Part shown: positions 1 through 9,555 of the stretch, one piece after another
Numbering within the stretch: the first letter of the stretch is position 1
Layout: each line of letters starts with the position of its first letter
Assembly: GCA_963832445.1 (NCBI GenBank)
Contig: CAWHUM010000010.1
Location: forward strand, 558,001-622,000
Direction: 5' to 3'
Length of the DNA stretch: 64,000 bases
Source of the DNA: AWTP1-13 sp963832445
Lineage (GTDB): Bacteria > Pseudomonadota > Alphaproteobacteria > Rhizobiales > Hyphomicrobiaceae
Made by a program: the position numbers and the translations under genes
Notes under the pieces: model-generated
Databases searched by the model: none
Seen by the model: the letters and a program-made list of their open reading frames with translations, nothing else
Told to the model about the DNA's origin: nothing

Positions 1-586
1 GCGGGCCGAACACACGGACCTCTCTGCCGTTCACGTCACTGCCGAACAGCCAGTCGGAGAACTTGCCGCCCGGCATCTGCTTGACCACCAGCCGCAGGCG
101 GCCGGTGTCGGGCGCAAAGTTGACCATCGAGTAGGCGCGGCCGCCGACCACGTCGGGCGCCTCCAGCACCACGAACTGGCCGGCATCGAAGGTCATGGGC
201 CGGGACAGCATGAGATCGAAGTCCAGCACGTCCCCCACAAGCCGGCGCACAGCCGAGATGTGGCCGGTGCGATGGGCCGGCAAGGTCTCGGGCTTGGGGT
301 GGGGCACAATCTTGGCCGGCACGCGCAAGGTGCAGTCGGCGAGCGGGCGCGCCTGGCACATCAGGATGTCGCCCTTGTCACGCTTGAGCTTGGCGAAGCC
401 CGGCGCCTCGTTCCACTCCACATGCGCATTGCCTGCGACGATCCGGCCGCGGCAGGTGCCGCAGGTGCCGGTGGCGCATTCGTAGGGCAGGGCCAAACCC
501 TGGACGAGGCCGGCGTGGAGAATGCGCTCACCCCCCTCGCAGGCGAAGTCGAAGGTGCCGGAGTTGGACTCGATGGTGATCTTCAT
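1..586 (-). CDS. Ferredoxin-type [2Fe-2S] / FAD-NAD(P) oxidoreductase, 3' end outside window
   Basis: Electron-transfer flavoprotein that would pass electrons from NAD(P)H through FAD to a plant-type [2Fe-2S] cluster, as in the reductase components of bacterial multicomponent oxygenases. The ATG at 586 opens MKITIESNSGTFDF, a typical ferredoxin-fold start. The cluster cysteines are visible as YECATGTCGTC (Cys37, Cys42, Cys45) with a fourth in LMCQA (Cys77). A flavin-reductase FAD-binding domain follows from about residue 95, with the RAYSMVN motif that contacts flavin. The NAD-binding domain is cut off by the window edge, about 195 residues being present. The partner oxygenase is not visible, so the substrate is unknown. 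It is divergent from the deacetylase-like gene, with a gap of about 200 bases. Confidence 0.85.
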   Translation of the reverse strand, partial: MKITIESNSGTFDFACEGGERILHAGLVQGLALPYECATGTCGTCRGRIVAGNAHVEWNEAPGFAKLKRDKGDILMCQARPLADCTLRVPAKIVPHPKPETLPAHRTGHISAVRRLVGDVLDFDLMLSRPMTFDAGQFVVLEAPDVVGGRAYSMVNFAPDTGRLRLVVKQMPGGKFSDWLFGSDVNGREVRVFGP

Positions 587-805
587 GTGCGTCGGTATCG
601 TCGCCGGGTCTGCAAATCGATGGGTCGCATCAGCGGCCGTACCGCCGCAATCCTTCCGCGGGCCGCTGGCGGGTCAGCCAGGGCCCCAGGCCGCCAAAGT
701 ACTGCACCCCCGCGCCGCCCACCAAACGGTTTGCGGGTGACATACGCAAATCTGTCTGCCTAGATGAAGGGCTGCAACTTGCCAGATCTGCCGCCGGCCC
801 GCGCC

Positions 806-1755
<950 letters not shown>

Positions 1756-1789
1756 GCAAGCAAGGTCCCAAGCAAAGCGAGAAGAAGGC

Positions 1790-2056
1790 ATGACGAACGG
1801 CAGACCGGTCGTGAAGCATACCGACATCAAGGACATGACGTTCGAGCGCGCGCTCAAGGAATTCGAGACCATCGTCGGCCGGCTCGAGCGCGGCGATGTC
1901 GAGCTCGAGGAAAGCATCGCCATCTACGAGCGCGGCGAGCCGCTCAAGGAGCACTGCGACCGGCTGCTGAAACAGGCCGAGGCCAGGGTGGAGAAGCTCA
2001 CCCTCAGCCCATCCGGGGCTCCCATCGGCACGGAGCCTTTCAGGCCGCAGGAATGA
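1790..2056 (+). CDS. xseB: Exodeoxyribonuclease VII small subunit
   Basis: Small subunit of ExoVII, a cytoplasmic single-strand DNA exonuclease in which several XseB copies bind the catalytic XseA. The product is 88 residues, normal for the family, and carries the helical signature MTFERALKEFETIVGRLERG followed by EESIAIYERGEPLKEHC. The start at 1790 follows a good ribosome-binding site (gaagaagg). It lies downstream of the deacetylase-like gene and about 130 bases upstream of dxs. In many alphaproteobacteria a farnesyl-diphosphate synthase gene, ispA, separates xseB from dxs; it is absent here. xseA is not in the window. Confidence 0.93.
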   Translation: MTNGRPVVKHTDIKDMTFERALKEFETIVGRLERGDVELEESIAIYERGEPLKEHCDRLLKQAEARVEKLTLSPSGAPIGTEPFRPQE

Positions 2057-2106
2057 GAGTTAGGCAGCCGCGACGCTTGGTCTCCATTCGAACCAATTCG
2101 CCGCAC

Positions 2107-2112
2107 TATAAT
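2107..2112 (+). promoter_or_regulatory. Possible -10 element ahead of dxs
   Basis: A perfect TATAAT hexamer lies in the xseB-dxs gap, about 70 bases before the dxs start. No convincing -35 sits 16-18 bases upstream (ccattc at the 17-base spacing), so this is only a weak promoter candidate. Confidence 0.25.
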
Positions 2113-2184
2113 GCCTAGTGCCGTTCGCTGCAGCCTTGCGCGGACCGCAACGAAGGGCGGACCGCAGAACGTCCGGTAACAAAT

Positions 2185-4103
2185 ATGGACGAAACTTCGA
2201 AGACGCCGCTGCTCGACACGATCGACGTGCCCGGGGACCTGCGCCGCGTGCCGGAGGGGGACCTGCGCCAGCTCGCCGATGAGTTGCGCCAGGAGACCAT
2301 CGATGCCGTTTCGGTGACCGGCGGCCATCTGGGCGCCGGCCTGGGCGTCGTCGAACTAACGGTCGCGCTGCACCACGTGTTCGACACTCCGCGCGACCTC
2401 TTGATCTGGGACGTCGGCCACCAGGCCTATCCGCACAAGATCCTGACCGGCCGCCGCTCGCGCATCCGCACGCTGCGCCAGGGCGGCGGGCTCTCCGGCT
2501 TCACGCGTCGCGCCGAGAGCGAGTACGATGCCTTCGGCGCCGCGCATTCCTCCACGTCGATTTCCGCCGGCCTCGGCATGGCCGTCGCGCGCGATCTGCG
2601 CGGCGAGGAGAACAGCGTCGTCTGCATCATCGGCGATGGCGCCATGAGCGCAGGCATGGCCTACGAGGCCATGAACAACGCCGGCGCACGCCATGAGCGC
2701 CTGATCGTCATCCTCAACGACAACGACATGTCGATCGACAAGCCGGTGGGGGCGCTGTCGAACTATCTCGCCCGCATCACCTCGAGCGGCACTTACCTGC
2801 ATTTCCGCGAGGTCGCCAAGCAGCTGGCCAAGCGGCTGCCGAAGTTCTGGGAGGAGAAGGCGGCCCGCGCCGAAGAATACACGCGCACCTACTGGACCGG
2901 CGGCACGCTGTTCGAGGAGCTGGGCTTCTACTACGTCGGGCCGATCGACGGGCACAATCTCAACGTGCTGCTGACGGTGCTCAAGAACGTGCGCGACGCC
3001 AAGCGCGGGCCGATCCTGGTGCACGTGGTCACCAGGAAGGGCAAGGGCTACGCTCCGGCCGAGGCCTCCGACGACAAGTATCATGGCGTCGGCCGCTTCA
3101 ACGTCGTCACCGGCGCTCAGGTGGTGGCCAAGCCCAACGCGCCAACCTACACCAAGGTATTCGCACAGAGCCTGATCGAAGCGGCGCGCAAGGACGACAA
3201 GATCGTCGCCATTACGGCGGCCATGCCGTCTGGCACCGGGCTCGATCTCTTCGCCAAGGAGTTTCCGCAGCGCACCTTCGACGTGGGCATCGCCGAGCAG
3301 CACGGGGTCACCTTTGCCGCCGGCCTCGCGGCGCAAGGCTTCAAGCCCTTCGCGGCCATCTACTCGACCTTTCTGCAGCGCGCCTACGACCAGGTGGTGC
3401 ATGACGTGGCGGTCCAGCGGCTGCCGGTGCGATTCGCCATCGATCGGGCGGGTCTGGTGGGCGCGGACGGCCCGACGCACGCGGGCTCGTTCGATCTCGC
3501 CTACCTCGGCTGCCTGCCGGGCTTCGTGCTGATGGCGCCCGCCGACGAGGCCGAGCTCAAGCACATGGTCGCAACGGCCGCGGCGATCGACGACGGCCCT
3601 TCGGCTGTGCGCTATCCGCGCGGCGAGGGCGTGGGCGTCGAGCTACCGGCCGAGGGCCAACCGCTCGAAATCGGCAAGGGGCGGATCATGCGCGAGGGCA
3701 CCACCGTCGCGCTGCTCTCGCTTGGACCGCGGCTGGCAGAATGCATGAAAGCTGCCGACCAGCTCGCCACCTTCGGCCTTTCCACCACGGTTGCCGATGC
3801 CAGGTTTGCCAAGCCCCTCGACAGAATCTCATCCGCAAACTGGCGAACAACCACGAGGTGCTGGTGACAGTGGAAGAGGGTGCGGTCGGCGGCTTCGGCA
3901 GCCACGTGCTGCACTATCTGGCGGGCGCCAGCATCCTCGATCGCGGCATCAAAGTGCGCACGCTGGTGTTACCCGACGTCTTCATCGAGCACGACAAGCC
4001 CGAAAAGATGTATGAGAAAGCCGGCCTCAACGCCGGCCAGATCGTAGCGACGGTGCTGGCGGCCCTGGGCCGCGAATCCGGGGTGCGCGCCGAGCGCGCG
4101 TGA
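2185..4103 (+). pseudogene. dxs: 1-deoxy-D-xylulose-5-phosphate synthase, single-base frameshift in C-terminal domain
   Basis: Thiamine-diphosphate enzyme joining pyruvate and glyceraldehyde-3-phosphate, the first step of the MEP isoprenoid pathway. The start at 2185 (MDETSKTPLLDTID) gives the usual N-terminus. Visible are His48 in GGHLGAGLGVVELT, DVGHQAYPHK (77-84), the ThDP/metal motif GDGAMSAGMAYEAMNN (150-165) and the transketolase pyrimidine domain with VGIAEQHGVTFAAG. The frame is lost near 3826: the sequence reads LDR then nonsense to a stop at 3867, while shifting one base gives LIRKLANNHEVLVTVEEGAVGG and a normal C-terminus ending at 4103. Restoring one C in ctcgacag repairs it. Because the MEP pathway is normally essential, a sequencing error is far likelier than a true pseudogene. 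tlyA, often next, is absent. Confidence 0.9.
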
Positions 4104-4262
4104 ACAACTCGCCGCCCTCGAATATCCACAGCTTTCTTGGCCGCGAAGGCAGCAAAAGCCAAAACGGGGTGGACGGAGCGCAGCGACCCGCCTATGCAGA
4201 TCCCGTCCCTAGACGAACTTTCCGAGCTGCCCACCGTATCCCCCATCCGGCAGCAGGAAAAG

Positions 4263-4294
4263 GCCCTGGCGGTACCCGCCAGGGCTTCTTCTTG
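4263..4294. terminator. Bidirectional intrinsic terminator between dxs and the superoxide dismutase gene
   Basis: A perfect 10-base-pair stem GCCCTGGCGG / CCGCCAGGGC (4263-4272 and 4276-4285) encloses a three-base loop. TTCTTCTT follows on the plus strand, and the minus-strand reading continues into CTTTTCCT. It lies between the ends of two converging genes, as expected for a shared terminator. Confidence 0.75.
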
Positions 4295-4326
4295 TCAGGG
4301 CCAAGCTTGTCCGGGCCAAGCAGCTG

Positions 4327-5037
4327 TTACGCGGCAGCCTTGAAGTTGGCGGCGGCCTTGTCCCAGTTCACCACGTTCCACCACGCATCGACATAGTCGC
4401 CGCGCCGGTACTGGTGCTTCAGGTAATAGGCATGCTCCCACACATCGATGCCGATGATCGGCCTCGCGCCCATGTCCATGTGCGGGGTGTCCTGATAGGG
4501 CGTGTTGAAGACGGCGAGCTTCTTGTCGCGGCCCACCGCCAGCCACGCCCAGCCCGACCCGAAGCGGGTTAGGGCCGCCTGCTTGACGGCGGCTTTGAGC
4601 TTGTCGAAGTCGCCGAAGGCGCCATTGATCGCGCTCTGCAGGTCGCCGGTCGGCGCCTTTGCACCGCCGGGCGTCATCAGGTCCCAGAAGTAGGTATGGT
4701 TCCAGTGGCCGCCCAGGTTGTTGCGGACGGGCGTGCGCACTGCTTCCGGAACGGCGGATAAGTCGGAGAGGATTGCATCGGGCGCCTTGGTCGCCGAATC
4801 CGGATACTTCTCGACGAGGCCGTTGAGGTTGCCGATGAAGGCGTTGTGATGGTTCCTGTGATGGAAGTTCATCGTCGCCGTATCGATGTGCGGCTCGAGG
4901 GCCTCGTAGGCATAGCCGAGCGGCGGCAGGGTGAAGGTCGGCTTCGCCTGCGCGAACGCGGCGCGGCCGAGCGGCGTCGCGGTGCCGACGAAGGCCGCGG
5001 CCCCGGCCAGCAGTTTGAGGGTTTGTCTGCGGTTCAT
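4327..5037 (-). CDS. Superoxide dismutase (Mn or cambialistic type) with Tat-like signal peptide
   Basis: Dismutates superoxide to oxygen and hydrogen peroxide. Of 236 residues, about 30 form a leader: MNRRQTLKLLAGAAAF carries a twin-arginine motif and a hydrophobic stretch ending near AFAQA, so export as a folded metalloprotein to the periplasm is likely. The mature part is a complete Fe/Mn SOD. Metal ligands by alignment with E. coli SodB are His59 (NFHHRNHH), His114 (WNHTYFW), Asp198 and His202 (DVWEHAYY). GGHWNH and QDTP resemble manganese rather than iron forms. It converges on dxs across a shared terminator. Most alphaproteobacterial Fe/Mn SODs are cytoplasmic, so the leader is notable; the metal choice is inferred. 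Confidence 0.92.
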   Translation of the reverse strand: MNRRQTLKLLAGAAAFVGTATPLGRAAFAQAKPTFTLPPLGYAYEALEPHIDTATMNFHHRNHHNAFIGNLNGLVEKYPDSATKAPDAILSDLSAVPEAVRTPVRNNLGGHWNHTYFWDLMTPGGAKAPTGDLQSAINGAFGDFDKLKAAVKQAALTRFGSGWAWLAVGRDKKLAVFNTPYQDTPHMDMGARPIIGIDVWEHAYYLKHQYRRGDYVDAWWNVVNWDKAAANFKAAA

Positions 5038-5252
5038 GCGGGATCCTCCGATGGGCTACCATGCTGTGAGGCAACGCCTCACTCTGCACCCGGCCTCATG
5101 AGAGCCTGAGGCTTGCACGGCAAGGTGCTGCAGGGCCTTACGTATACCCGTGCCTGGTGGATGCAGCTGTGACCAGGAGAGGGCCATCAAATTGCCGTGA
5201 GGGTCGGCCCCCGCCGGCGAGTTGCAGCAATGCGCATGCGTTAGGACGAATT

Positions 5253-6500
5253 GTGACGATCGAGCTCGAGATAGCCGACCTGGGAGCCCAAGGAGACGGC
5301 ATTGCCGAGACCGCCGGCGGCACGCGTTACGTCCCCTTCGCCCTGCCCGGCGAGCGGGTGCGGATCGCGGGCGGCAATGCCCCAGAGCTGCTGTCGCCGC
5401 CGAGCGCAGACCGGGCAACCCCGATCTGTCGCCACCATGGCGTCTGCGGCGGGTGCGTCGCCCAGCACATGCGCGAGCGCCTCTATGCCGAGTGGAAGCG
5501 GGGCATAGTCGCCGAGGCGCTGCGCCAGCGCGGGCTTACACCCGAGGTGGCGCCACTCGTGCGGGTAGCCCCGCATTCGCGCCGGCGCGCGGTACTGACC
5601 GCCCGGCGCCAGCGCGATGGCCAAGCCACGCTCGGCTATCACCGCCGCAAGAGCGCGGAGCTTGTCGACCTGCAGGAATGCCCGGTGCTGCAGCCGGCCA
5701 TCGTCGAGAGACTTGCAGCACTCAGGGCCATCGCTGCCGCGCTGCCCGCGCGAGAAGCGCGGCTGACCGTACTTGCGACAAGTGCCGGGCTGGATATTTC
5801 GGCCGAGCATGGCGGCAATCGCCTCGGCGCAGCGGCGGTGAGCGAAATTGCACGCATCGCCGCGAAGCAGCAGCTTGCCCGCATCGCCGTGAATGGCGAG
5901 ACGGTGATCGAAAGGGTGCCGCCCGTCTTGGCGTTTGCTGGCATTGACGCGGTTCCGCCGCCCGGAGCGTTCGTGCAGGCGGTGGAGGCCGCCGAGCTGG
6001 AGATGACGCGGCTCGTGCGCGAGGCGGTTGCAGGATCGACCCGCGTGGCGGACCTGTTCTGCGGCGTCGGCACTTTCGCGTTACCGATGGCGCGCAACGC
6101 CCGCGTGCTGGCGGTCGACAGCGACGACAAGGCGCTCGCCGCGCTCGATGCCGCCGTCCGGCGGGCGCAGGGGCTGAAGCCCGTCGAGACGAAGCTGCGC
6201 GATCTGCTGCGCACTCCGCTCGGCGCCAAGGAGCTCGAGGGCTTCGACGCCGTCGTGTTCGATCCCCCGCGGGCCGGCGCCAAGGCCCAGGCCGAGCGGC
6301 TCGCGCAATCGCAGGTGCCGCTGGTGGTGGCGGTGTCGTGCGACCCGGGGACGCTGGCGCGCGATCTGCGCATCCTCGTCGACGGCGGCTACAGCCTCGA
6401 GGGCGTGACGCCGATCGACCAGTTCCTCTTCTCCGCCCACGTGGAAGCGGTTGCCGTATTGCGGCGGCCGACGCCCGTGCGACGCCTGAGAAGCCCGTAG
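5253..6500 (+). CDS. RNA (uracil-C5)-methyltransferase, RlmD/RumA-type with [4Fe-4S] site
   Basis: SAM-dependent methyltransferase that probably makes 5-methyluridine in 23S rRNA. The GTG at 5253 is chosen because it opens a TRAM-like beta domain (VTIELEIADLGAQGDGIAET); the frame is open upstream but unconserved. From this start the protein has 415 residues. Iron-sulphur ligands appear as ICRHHGVCGGC (Cys59, Cys65, Cys68) and QECP (Cys143). The SAM motif is VADLFCGVGTFALPMA, the catalytic region FDPPRAG, and the nucleophile lies in SCDPGTLARD (Cys363). The tlyA methyltransferase commonly found after dxs is not present, but this unrelated RNA methyltransferase lies nearby. Whether it modifies U747, U1939 or both cannot be told. 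Confidence 0.88.
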   Translation: MTIELEIADLGAQGDGIAETAGGTRYVPFALPGERVRIAGGNAPELLSPPSADRATPICRHHGVCGGCVAQHMRERLYAEWKRGIVAEALRQRGLTPEVAPLVRVAPHSRRRAVLTARRQRDGQATLGYHRRKSAELVDLQECPVLQPAIVERLAALRAIAAALPAREARLTVLATSAGLDISAEHGGNRLGAAAVSEIARIAAKQQLARIAVNGETVIERVPPVLAFAGIDAVPPPGAFVQAVEAAELEMTRLVREAVAGSTRVADLFCGVGTFALPMARNARVLAVDSDDKALAALDAAVRRAQGLKPVETKLRDLLRTPLGAKELEGFDAVVFDPPRAGAKAQAERLAQSQVPLVVAVSCDPGTLARDLRILVDGGYSLEGVTPIDQFLFSAHVEAVAVLRRPTPVRRLRSP

Positions 6501-6560
6501 CTACAGCAAATATTCCGGTACTCGGAAGGCGCTCCTCCAACGGCAGTTTGGCTCAGAACG

Positions 6561-7106
6561 CTATCGAACTTTTGCCGCTGCGTTGTCGTCCCGCAGTTCG
6601 GCAAGACTGCGCACCAGCTCAATGATCGCGCGTCGCCTCTTGGCGTTCGAGATACGCAGGAAGGCCCTGTTTAGCGCAAGCCCTTCCTGGCTGCGCAGGT
6701 AGAGGAAGATCTGCGCTTCGGTCGCCGTGTCACCCGCGTCGCTGTTGCCGGGCGGGTGGTGCGCCACCTCCTCGAAAAAGTACTGCACCGGTACACCCAG
6801 CGCCCTGGAAAGATCGAAAAGGCGGCTTGCGCAAATGCGATTGATGCCTTTCTCGTATTTCTGAATCTGCTGGAAGGTCAGATCGAGTTCTTCGGCCAGC
6901 CCCTCCTGGCTCATGCCCAGGACCAAGCGGCGAACGCGAACGCGGTCCCCGACAAGTGCGTCGATGCTGTTGGCGCGGCGCGGCACAGTGTCCGTATCGG
7001 CCCGGACGATGACCCCATTTCCAGCCACTGGTTCGTCACCATGATTTTGCGGATTTCGTTGCATGGCGACGGCGGCAGCTCGCGCTCGCATCGATGGGTC
7101 GCGCAA
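6561..7106 (-). CDS. XRE-family helix-turn-helix transcriptional regulator
   Basis: DNA-binding regulator of 181 residues from the first ATG; an internal Met at about residue 15 would give a shorter form. A Cro/C1-type domain covers roughly residues 48-110, with the recognition segment MSQEGLAEELDLTFQQIQKY followed by EKGINRICASRLFDLSRALG. The remaining C-terminal part is helical and unassigned. This layout (HTH, then VPVQYFFE, then a charged tail) is common for orphan XRE proteins of alphaproteobacteria. It is transcribed away from the methyltransferase gene and has no obvious operon partner; the CoA-transferase gene lies upstream on the same strand. Targets are unknown. Confidence 0.88.
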   Translation of the reverse strand: MRDPSMRARAAAVAMQRNPQNHGDEPVAGNGVIVRADTDTVPRRANSIDALVGDRVRVRRLVLGMSQEGLAEELDLTFQQIQKYEKGINRICASRLFDLSRALGVPVQYFFEEVAHHPPGNSDAGDTATEAQIFLYLRSQEGLALNRAFLRISNAKRRRAIIELVRSLAELRDDNAAAKVR

Positions 7107-7237
7107 ATGCCATCGGTTTTCTTGCGCACACAGTGAGTGAATACGCGCGAACGCTAGACCAATGGTTCGCGAGCGAGCAACGTCTAAAGGCGTCTAGGTT
7201 GGTGAGAGTCTTCGCAGCGAATTGCGCCACCCAGCGC

Positions 7238-8436
7238 TCAGATCGCGTTCGCCCGGCGCAGCGCGGCGATCTCCTCGGCGCTGAAGCCGAACTCGCCCAG
7301 CACCTCCTCGGTGTGCTCGCCGCACTCGGGCGGCGCGGCCACCAGCGCGCTCGGTGTCCGCCCCAGCGTCACCGGCTGGCCGACCACCCGCAGCCTGCCG
7401 CGGTCGTCGCCAGTTTCGATCTCTTGCACGATCTCCAAATGCTCGACCTGCGGATCGGCGAACACCTTGTCGATGGCATAGATGGGTCCGCAGGGCACGC
7501 CGGCCGCGTTCAGGCGCTCCACCCACTCGGCACTGCGTGCGGTCCGCCAGGTATGTGTCGATTGCGGCATTCAGCGCGTCGCGGTTCTGCAAGCGCAGTT
7601 TGCTCGTGGCGTACTTGGGATCATCGAGCAGCGCCTCGCCACCGATGGCGCGGCACAGCCGCTCCCAAATCGCCCCGCCGGCGGCGGCAACATTGACATG
7701 CCCATCACGCGTCTTGAACACGCCGGTTGGCATGCTGGTCGGGTGATTGTTGCCGGCCTGCGGCGGCACCTCGGCGGCGTTGAGCCAGCGCGAGGCCTGG
7801 AAATCGAGCATGAAGATCTGCGCCTGCAGCAGCGAGGTCGCCACCTCCTGGCCCTTGCCCGACTGCTCGCGCTCGATCAGCGCCACCAGGATGCCGAGCG
7901 CGCAAAAGAGCCCCGGCCGACAGGTCCGCGATCGGCACGCCGACCCGCATCGGACCGCGGCCGGGCTCGCCGGTGATCGACATCAGGCCGCCCATACCCT
8001 GCGCGATCTGGTCGAAGCCTGGACGAACCGCATAGGGCCCGTCCTGGCCGAAGCCGGAGATCGAGGCATAGACGAGGCGCGGATTGAGCTTGCTCAAAGT
8101 CGCGTAGTCGATGCCGAGGCGCTTCTTGACGTCGGGGCGATAGTTCTCGATCACCACGTCGGCCTTCGCTGCGAGCCGCTTGAACGCTTCCACGCCCGCC
8201 GTCGATTTCAGGTTGAGGGCGACGCTGCGCTTGTTGCGATGCAGGTTCTGGAAATCGGGGCCGTGGCGGGCGCCGCCCAGGCCCTCGCCCGCCTCCAAGT
8301 GCGCCGGCAGCTCGACCTTGATGACATTGGCGCCCCAATCGGCCAGCTGGCGCGCCGCGGTAGGGCCGGCGCGCACGCGCGTGAGGTCGAGCACGGTGTA
8401 GCGGGTTAGCGCGGTTGACGCCCTCGGAGCTGACAT
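7238..8436 (-). pseudogene. CaiB/BaiF-type CoA-transferase, two frameshifts
   Basis: Family III CoA-transferase that would move CoA between acyl-CoA and a free acid. The start is the ATG at 8436 (MSAPRASTALTRYTVLDLTR). Family features include QLADWGANVIKVELP, NLHRNKRSVALNLK, VVIENYRPDVKKRLG and ISGFGQDGPYA. The reading shifts near 7911-7914, where one extra base in a four-G run (minus strand) separates DLSAG from LFCALGILVALIERE. It shifts again near 7535, between DTYLADRT and SAEWVERLNAAGVPCGP. The C-terminal VTLGRTPSALVAAPPECGEHT is complete. With both indels removed a normal protein of about 400 residues is recovered. It is divergent from an SDR gene across a repeat-bearing gap and may belong to one degradation pathway; the substrate is unknown. 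Confidence 0.85.
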
Positions 8437-8513
8437 GGGGTTTGACCCGTGAAATTTGCGTTGCCGCGGGAGATTGGCACGGACCGTGGCCAAGCCCCAA
8501 GCCGAAGTTGCTC

Positions 8514-8570
8514 CCCCTCTCCCCGCTTGCGGGGAGAGGGTCGGGGCCTGGCCTCGGACTTGATCCGAGG
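8514..8570. repeat. Palindromic intergenic repeat between the CoA-transferase and SDR genes
   Basis: Two adjacent hairpins lie in the divergent gap. The first is a 12-base-pair stem CCCTCTCCCCGC / GCGGGGAGAGGG (8515-8526 and 8529-8540); the second is CCTCGGA / TCCGAGG (8552-8558 and 8564-8570). Similar gggagagggt-type palindromes are scattered through many alphaproteobacterial genomes (recalled, not searched). It may affect transcript ends or be a small mobile palindromic unit. Confidence 0.6.
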
Positions 8571-8648
8571 GTGAGGGGCAGCTGCCGGGTATTGTCTCGC
8601 TCCAACCCTTGTGCACATGTGTCGGCCACAAAAGACAGGGAGCGAAAC

Positions 8649-9399
8649 GTGGCCAACAGCATCGATCTCAAGGACCGCATCGCGGTTGTCACCGGCGGCG
8701 CGCCAGGGTTCGGCAAGGCCATCACCGAGCGGTTCATCGCCTCGGGCGCCAAGGTCGCCATCTGGGACCGCGACATGGCGCTGGCCGAGAAGACGGCCAA
8801 GGCGCTCGGCGCCAACGTCATGGTGATCGCCTGCGATGTCGCCGACCGGCCGACGTCGCCAAGGCCCGCGACGCCACGGTCAAGGCGCTCGGCCGCATCG
8901 ATATCCTGATCAACAACGCCGGCATCGCCGGCGCCAACGCCAAGGTCTGGGAGACCGACGTCGAGGAGTGGCGCAAGGTGATGCGCGTCAACCTCGACGG
9001 GCCGTTCATCTGTCGCGCGCGCGATCGTGCCGCTGATGATCGCGCAGAACTACGGGCGCATCGTCAACATCGCCTCCATCGCCGGCAAGGAAGGCAATCC
9101 CAACGCGGCGCACTACTCGGCCTCCAAGGCCGGCGTGATCGCGCTCACCAAGTCGCTCGGCAAGGAGCTGGCGGGCTACGACATCGCCGTCAACGCGGTG
9201 ACGCCGGCCGCCGCCAAGACCGCGATCTTCGATCAGATCACGCAGGAGCACATCGACTTCATGCTCTCCAAGATCCCGCGCAACCGCTTCGTGACGGTCG
9301 CAGGAGGTGGCGTCCCTGGTGGCGTGGATCGCCTCGGCGGAGAACTCCTTCACCACCGGCGCGGTGTTCGACATTTCCGGCGGCCGCGCCACCTACTGA
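8649..9399 (+). pseudogene. Short-chain dehydrogenase/reductase, three frameshifts
   Basis: Classical SDR that would oxidise or reduce a hydroxyl/carbonyl with NAD(P). The GTG at 8649 follows a strong ribosome-binding site (agggagcgaaac). Pieces in order are VVTGGAPGFGKAITERF (nucleotide fold; the usual GxxxGIG is GAPGFG), INNAGIAG, NIASIAGKEG, the catalytic YSASKAG, and VFDISGGRATY at the end. Frames change near 8850 (base lost before DVAKARDATVKALG), in a CG-repeat tract near 9015-9025 (before VPLMIAQNYG) and near 9300 (before EVASLVAWIASAENSF). All conserved blocks are present. Either a pseudogene or, more likely, poor sequence. It lies upstream of the Bug-type receptor gene and divergent from the CoA-transferase gene. 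Confidence 0.82.
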
Positions 9400-9555
9400 G
9401 CGCCGTCCACCCGATCCGGCTGGCTTATGGGCCGCTGCAGCTTCCCTGATGGGCTACCGTTCGCGCTTCCCTGCGGTGCGAACTCGCTCTAGCCTCTTGG
9501 CCAATACGACGACGACGGCCTAAGGTCGTCGCACAAGAAGCTCACTCCGGGGGAG

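Noticed and set aside
30..360. Minus-strand frame MPGAPARRLHLARAGQ...
   Set aside because: Out-of-frame shadow of the ferredoxin-type oxidoreductase, whose cysteine motif and FAD motif are in another frame.
2078..2105. tRNA T-arm-like GGTTCGAAT on the minus strand
   Set aside because: No pairing stem around it and no acceptor, D or anticodon arms nearby.
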